From: Paulinella micropora
Taxonomy: Eukaryota; Cercozoa; Imbricatea; Euglyphida; Paulinellidae
Direction: 5' to 3'
Assembly (NCBI GenBank): GCA_019918135.1
Contig: WBZZ01001764.1
Location: 1 to 64,000, forward strand
Length of the DNA stretch: 64,000 nt
In this document: one piece after another, positions 59,828 through 64,000 of the stretch
How positions within the stretch are numbered: position 1 is the stretch's first letter
Layout: the number at the start of each line of letters is the position of its first letter
Program-made: the position numbers and the translations under genes
Notes under the pieces: generated by a model
The model's input: the letters and a program-made list of their open reading frames with translations, nothing else
Databases searched by the model: none
What the model was told of the DNA's origin: nothing

Positions 59828-60470
59828 GTCCCCGCCGCGCTTTTGCGGTTTGAGTCTTCCTTACTCTCCTTCTCGGTCTCCTCCTTCTCCGTGACAGGTG
59901 CCCGATAGGCATTCTCCTCCTTTAAGGTATCCTCCTTCTGTATAGGCGGTACCTCTTTGAAGTCCTCCTTCATCCGTTTCAACGCCTCCTCAACGGATTC
60001 ATCCTCAAGTAAGAAGGGGTCATATTTGATCAGCCTTCGAACATTCACAATCTGCACCTTCCCTCTACCCCTGATCTTATAATTCAGAGGTCCCATCTGT
60101 TCCATGATCTGGTATGGTCCTTTCCAGTGGGTAAACAGCTTAGAGCTAACCCCCTTAGGGACTTGAGGATGGTACAAGAGTACAATATCCCCAACCTGGA
60201 AACGGACTTGATCTAAGTGCGCTTGTCGCACTCCTTGTGCGTCAGTCTTTCTGCGCTCCGCCTCCCTGTGCGCCGCAACTATTTGTTCCGCCTCCATCTT
60301 CGCTCTTAGTCTCATCCCGAACAACTCATCCTCATCTGCCCAAGTGTCTTTTGGATGCAGAAGTGAGGTTGGGATATTAGGCTCTCGGCCGTAAACCAAT
60401 TGATATGGCGAGACTGAGCTCCTGGCTTCTCCTATGCCGATGAGGGTAGACAGTTCATTGCAAAGGCAAA
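59828..60470 (-). pseudogene. Retroelement pol: integrase C-terminal region
   Basis: Begins with SVSPYQLVYGREPNIPTS, the conserved end of the integrase core. Next is the GPY/F-like module (QVGDIVLLYHPQ ... FTHWKGPYQIMEQMGPLNYK) and an acidic/Lys tail (VPPIQKEDTLKEENAYR). The open frame runs on into the island as antisense of the 59126-59827 gene, so the natural C-terminus has been lost at about 59825-59850. Confidence 0.75.
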
Positions 60471-61274
60471 TGAAGGTGCTGCCTCCACCCAAGCTCTCTG
60501 ATTCTCCTTCTTCATACAGTACATCTTAAGCGAGGCTTTGAGAGGTCTATGTACCCGCTCGATCTTGCCATTCGCTCTCGGGTTATAGGCAGTAACATAT
60601 TGCAATTTCATCCCGTAGTACTTAGATAGTCTGTCGATGACTTCATTATTAAAGTCAGAACCTCGATCAGAACATATCTTTCTAGGCACTCCGATCTGCG
60701 AGACGATCCTATCGATCAGAGCCTCCGCAGTTGTCTTGCCTGTAGCGTCCTTAACTGGAACAACCCAGACATAATTGGAGGCTCGATCTATTGCGGTAAG
60801 AAGGTATCTGTACCCTTCTGCCGATTCGGGGAAAGGTCCCACATGATCGATGTGTAAAAATTCAAACATCCCGGCGTGTAACGGGAATGTACCGATCAGG
60901 CCAAAGTTCGCCTTCAGCGGTGTCTTTGTGGTTTTGCATGGGATGCATGCGTCCACTTCCCTGTCTATCTCCTCCTTCATCCCTTTCCACCAAAATCGCC
61001 TCGCTATGAACCAATGAGTTCTTTGTCGACCCGGATGTGCCAGTAAGGGGCAGTTATGGGCTGCGACATATATAAAGCGCCTCAACTTCTCTGGTACCCA
61101 GAGAGTCCATTTGTCAGGCTGTGATGCAAATTTGCCATGCTGGCCCTTGTACCACAATAGCCCATCTCTCCACGCCATCTCCTTCATCTGATCTTTGATC
61201 TGTGGAGTCTTTTTAAGCTCATTAGGGTTCTTGTATAACGTTATGAGCTCCTTGAACTCCGGATCCGTCGCCTG
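60432..61274 (-). pseudogene. Retroelement pol: integrase zinc and catalytic domains
   Basis: In frame with the preceding RNase H segment apart from the stop. The HHCC zinc domain has AAHNCPLLAHPG ... DACIPC. The catalytic D,D-35-E triad is LHIDHVGPF, CSDRGSDF and GKIERVHR, all residues present. The frame ends in a premature TAG near 60432, where the integrase continues in another frame. Confidence 0.85.
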
Positions 61275-62600
61275 TTACTGCCTCCACGCGGTAGGCGAGG
61301 CGATATGAATAGTACCGTCCTCCAACCTTACTCCTACCCTTTCCGGGTCTTCATCAAGCTCGCTTCGATTTTCCTGTGGAGGTTCAGTACAGACCTCAGT
61401 CGTCTCCTCCTCTTCTTTTATATTCGCCTTCGCGTTCTCGTATGCCTCATAAGACCACTCAGCGTCTTCGAGAACATGCGCCTCACAGCATATGCCATGA
61501 TCCGGGCCTTGAGGACTATATCGTAGACCCGTGCGGTCATAACGAACGCCTCTTGCCATCTGCATCGCCTCTATGTGGCTCACCTCGTATACCTTGTCCG
61601 TGGACAGGTCCATCATCTCCACTGATGATACGAGAGCCGACACCTCCGACTGAAACTCTAGCCTGGAAAGGCTATCAGTGACTACGTTTCGCTTTCCCGG
61701 TAAGTAGACCATCGTGAAATTGAAACATGACAAGAAAGCTTGCCACCGCGCCAAACGGCCGGTTTGTTCATGATTCATCAACCAAAGAAGGTTGTGATGA
61801 TCGGTCCTAACCGTGAATAGAGGTCCTCCCCACAAGTATTCTCTGAGCCTCTTGAGAGCCCATACTACTGCCAACGCCTCCCTCTGTCGCGTGCAGTAAT
61901 TTCGCTCCGCCGCACACAGCTTTCTACTAATAAACATGATCGGGCGCAACTTTTTCTCCTCATCTTCTTGTTGCAGCACCGCGCCAATCGCAAACTTAGA
62001 TGCATCCGTGTCGACTACGAACGGTTTCGTAAAGTCGGGCATCATAAGTACTAATCCGCCGTCCTTGGGATCTTTATAAATGATATCTTTGAGCGTATTA
62101 AACGCCTGCAAAGCTTCCTCATCCCACTTCTCAAAGTCTCCAAAATCAATCATCCTCTCCAGCTTAGCCCGAGTTGCACCCCAATCGGGTATGCACTGGC
62201 TGTAGTACTGTGCCATCGCAAGAAAAGAGTGTAACTCCGTGCGATTCTTTGGCAACTGTCTACTCATGATCTCCTCCCTCTTTTCGCGCGATATCGAGAC
62301 CCTATTATGAGAAATCTCGTAACCCAAATACGTCACACTTGTCCTGGCAAGCTGACATTTCTTTAGGTTGCATTTCAAGCCAAAAGCTCCGATGCGCCTG
62401 AAGACATCTGACAAGTGATCGATATGCTCTTCCATTGTGTTAGAGTATACGATGATGTCATCGATGTAACAAAATGCATATTCTCCCGCCTTCTGTCCTC
62501 TCCTTCTCATAAAACCATCCTCCGACTGGTCGTCATATGGACCGCTCAACATCTTCTGCATCGCCTTCTGAAAGAGCCCCGGGCCTGTTTGAGTCCCATT
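61275..62600 (-). pseudogene. Retroelement pol: reverse transcriptase 3' half and RNase H
   Basis: After the frameshift the frame reads LFQKAMQKMLSGPY, the catalytic YIDD (about 62468-62457), then the thumb (LGYEISHNRVSIS). RNase H follows with FVVDTDASKFAIGAVLQQ, RQREALAVVWALKRLREYL and FTVRTDHHNLLWLMNH. The frame ends at TAA 61275-61277; the same frame resumes immediately as QATDPEFKELI, so this stop is a point nonsense change within pol. Confidence 0.85.
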
Positions 62601-63997
62601 GGAAGCACCTTCCACTGGTATATTTCCATACCCACAACGAATGCAGTCAGCCATCTGGATTTCTCGTCCAGTGGTATCTGCCAGAAGCAGTTCTTAAGGT
62701 CAATGACCGAATAGAATTTAGCATTCCGCAGCACCCTTCTGCCTTCTTCTAAGGTCGGCAGAGGATTTCTCTCTTCCTCTAGCACCTTATTCACACGGGC
62801 ATAATTGATCGTCAAGCGCCATTCTCCTCCTGGCTTAGGGACGATTTTCGGTTGAGAGACAATTGGAGATGTAGATCTCTCAATAAAGTCCTCATCGAGC
62901 AACTGTCTCACATTCTCCTCCGCTATTTTTGCCTCATGTATGCTCAAATTTGCCCTCCGTGGTGCCGGAGATGGCTCCGCACCCGGTATCTTGTAAATGA
63001 CAGCAGTGAAGTCATCCGACTTTACACCACCTGCCCGAGGAGGGTCGAAAATTTCTCTGTACGCCTCCATCTTAGCTTTGAGAAACGCCTTCTCTCTCTC
63101 CGAACCCACTCCTTCTTCTAAAATTTTCCGCGCCGCCGCTTGGAAATCTTCCTCCGACATCTTCTTATGCTCCTTGAGGGGCGCTAAGTCCTCCTCCAAA
63201 CTCAAATCTTCCTCGGACAAATCGTCTAGTCCCGTTCTTTCATACGTGACTGTGTCCGGCTCATCATCATGACCCAGCCCGACAAGCATATCAATAAGGT
63301 TCGCGTATTGCATCGGAGCCTTACGGGTGTAGAAACCATCAAAGCATGTGAAAGCTTGAGGTATCAATTTCAACTTGTCCTGGGCTCTGAGCTTTTGCTT
63401 GTATGCACTGCTCTGCTCCCGAGACCCGAGTCGACAAGCCACCACTAACTGTTGCTTGCGAGAAGGAACAGGTATAGGATGATCAATAAGCCGGTCCCTT
63501 ATCTCCTGTGCCCAGATCGCCTTCTCATTGTACGGCAGAATGACAGTATACGGCTTGTTACTCTCAAATAGAGTCCGTAGACACTTTTTCACTTCAGTTA
63601 ATGAGCGCGGCCAGGTAGGCACATCGCCCCAAAAGTTCGTGATAAAAGTTTTAATGTCATCCGCTGGAGTATCGGGGATACGCCCCTTCCTCCTTGGCAC
63701 AAACGCCTCTCTCTTCTCATCTGACACCTTCGCATGGTAACAGTAGCCATTAGTAATATGGACATCTGCCCCGCCACCTTCTGCGAATCTGGCCAACGAC
63801 GGGCACTGTTTCGCAACACATATTATCTCCTCATTACGCGCTACGACTAAGTCATCAATAGACTTTCTGTCCCATGCGGGAATCGTAACCGTATACGCCT
63901 GCATCTCCGTCTCCCAATTGTCGGTCCAGGTCAGTTCCTCCGGCACTGTGACATAGGGGTGTACATAGGCTTCAGTTGCCTCATGTACGAAGGCCAA
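62546..63997 (-). pseudogene. Retroelement pol: N-terminal region and 5' half of reverse transcriptase
   Basis: Open from the window edge. About 330 residues of unassigned N-terminal sequence (possibly protease/linker; no DTG motif seen) precede RT motifs RLTINYARVNKVL, FYSVIDLKNCFWQIPLDE and WKVLPMGLKQA. The frame is then lost by a one-base deletion at about 62580, and the RT continues in the next frame. Confidence 0.8.
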
Positions 63998-64000
63998 CTT

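Larger units (their letters stand above)
39760..59830. other. GC-rich gene-dense island: putative endogenous DNA virus or virus-like element
   Basis: Composition changes sharply at both ends, from AT-rich microsatellite DNA to GC-rich, closely packed genes with introns of about 60-95 nt. The gene set is an SF3-like helicase, CCCH finger, F-box/LRR pair, EsV-1-7-like repeats plus nuclease-like domain, and paired fibre-tip-like proteins. This resembles large or mid-sized DNA viruses of protists more than the surrounding host gene. No major capsid protein, packaging ATPase, protease, integrase or terminal inverted repeats were recognised, so a complete virus is not shown. A GC-rich host segment carrying virus-derived genes remains possible. 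Confidence 0.55.
59828..63997 (-). mobile_element. Ty3/Gypsy-type retroelement pol, degenerate, truncated at both window-visible ends
   Basis: Pol order RT, RNase H, integrase on the minus strand fits Ty3/Gypsy. Two frameshifts (about 62580 and 60440-60470) and one in-frame TAA (61275-61277) break it. No LTR, polypurine tract or primer site is seen at the left end, where it meets the GC-rich island. The 5' part (gag, protease) lies beyond the right edge. Composition is more AT-rich than the island. Confidence 0.85.

Noticed and set aside
39780..59830. Terminal inverted repeats typical of Polintons or virophages at the island edges
   Set aside because: Compared by eye, the two edges show no convincing inverted match; a computed alignment of 39.5-40.2 kb with the reverse complement of 59.5-60.2 kb would decide.
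61275..61277. Alternative genetic code or programmed readthrough at the in-frame TAA between RNase H and integrase
   Set aside because: Other genes in the window end at TAA/TAG, and the same pol has two frameshifts, so simple decay is more likely.

Overview
The window is eukaryotic nuclear DNA, most likely from a microbial eukaryote (protist or alga). The evidence is a gene split into dozens of short GT-AG exons, tRNA-derived SINE copies, Ty3/Gypsy-type pol coding, and dense microsatellites ((CT)n, (ATT)n, (TATC)n, (TATG)n, poly-C, poly-T). The sequence does not let me name the organism. An EsV-1-7-like zinc-repeat protein hints at stramenopile or algal-virus affinities, but that is inference.

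Region 1 (about 1-35.5 kb, + strand) is one very long gene for a secreted-type cysteine-rich repeat protein. I traced 59 exons from 4988 to the stop at 35487-35489. They total about 4.6 kb (about 1,540 codons) over 30.5 kb. Every exon-exon junction keeps reading-frame phase, although phases 0, 1 and 2 are mixed. The protein repeats a module of about 40 residues with a Cys-Cys core (x-E-C-C), then x-P-x-C, C-G-x-x-x-C, G-F-x-P-x-N-x-G-x-x-C. It also has one Thr-rich mucin-like exon and a distinct C-terminal Cys domain. Additional exons further 5' are likely but less certain. The introns contain microsatellites, seven near-complete copies of a tRNA-derived SINE, a second dispersed repeat, several foldback (hairpin) elements, and, unusually, many tandem arrays built from copies of the adjacent exon's own splice boundary.

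Region 2 (35.5-39.75 kb) holds AT-rich unassigned DNA, then a frame-broken coding remnant on the minus strand (37.65-39.74 kb).

Region 3 (about 39.8-59.83 kb) is a sharply GC-rich, compact, gene-dense island with few, very short introns (about 60-95 nt). It encodes an SF3-helicase-like ATPase, a CCCH zinc-finger protein, two tandem F-box-like/leucine-rich-repeat proteins, an EsV-1-7-like repeat protein fused to a putative nuclease, two paralogous coiled-coil proteins with a fibre-tip-like C-terminal domain, and several proteins I do not recognise. I interpret it as an endogenous DNA virus or virus-like mobile element of a protist. No capsid, packaging ATPase, protease or integrase was recognised. 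Single-base frameshifts in three genes and a 34-nt deletion in a fourth suggest decay or, for the single-base cases, assembly error.

Region 4 (59.83-64 kb, minus strand) is Ty3/Gypsy-type pol (RT, RNase H, integrase), broken by two frameshifts and one in-frame stop and running off the right edge. It abuts the island directly, with no recognisable LTR between them.
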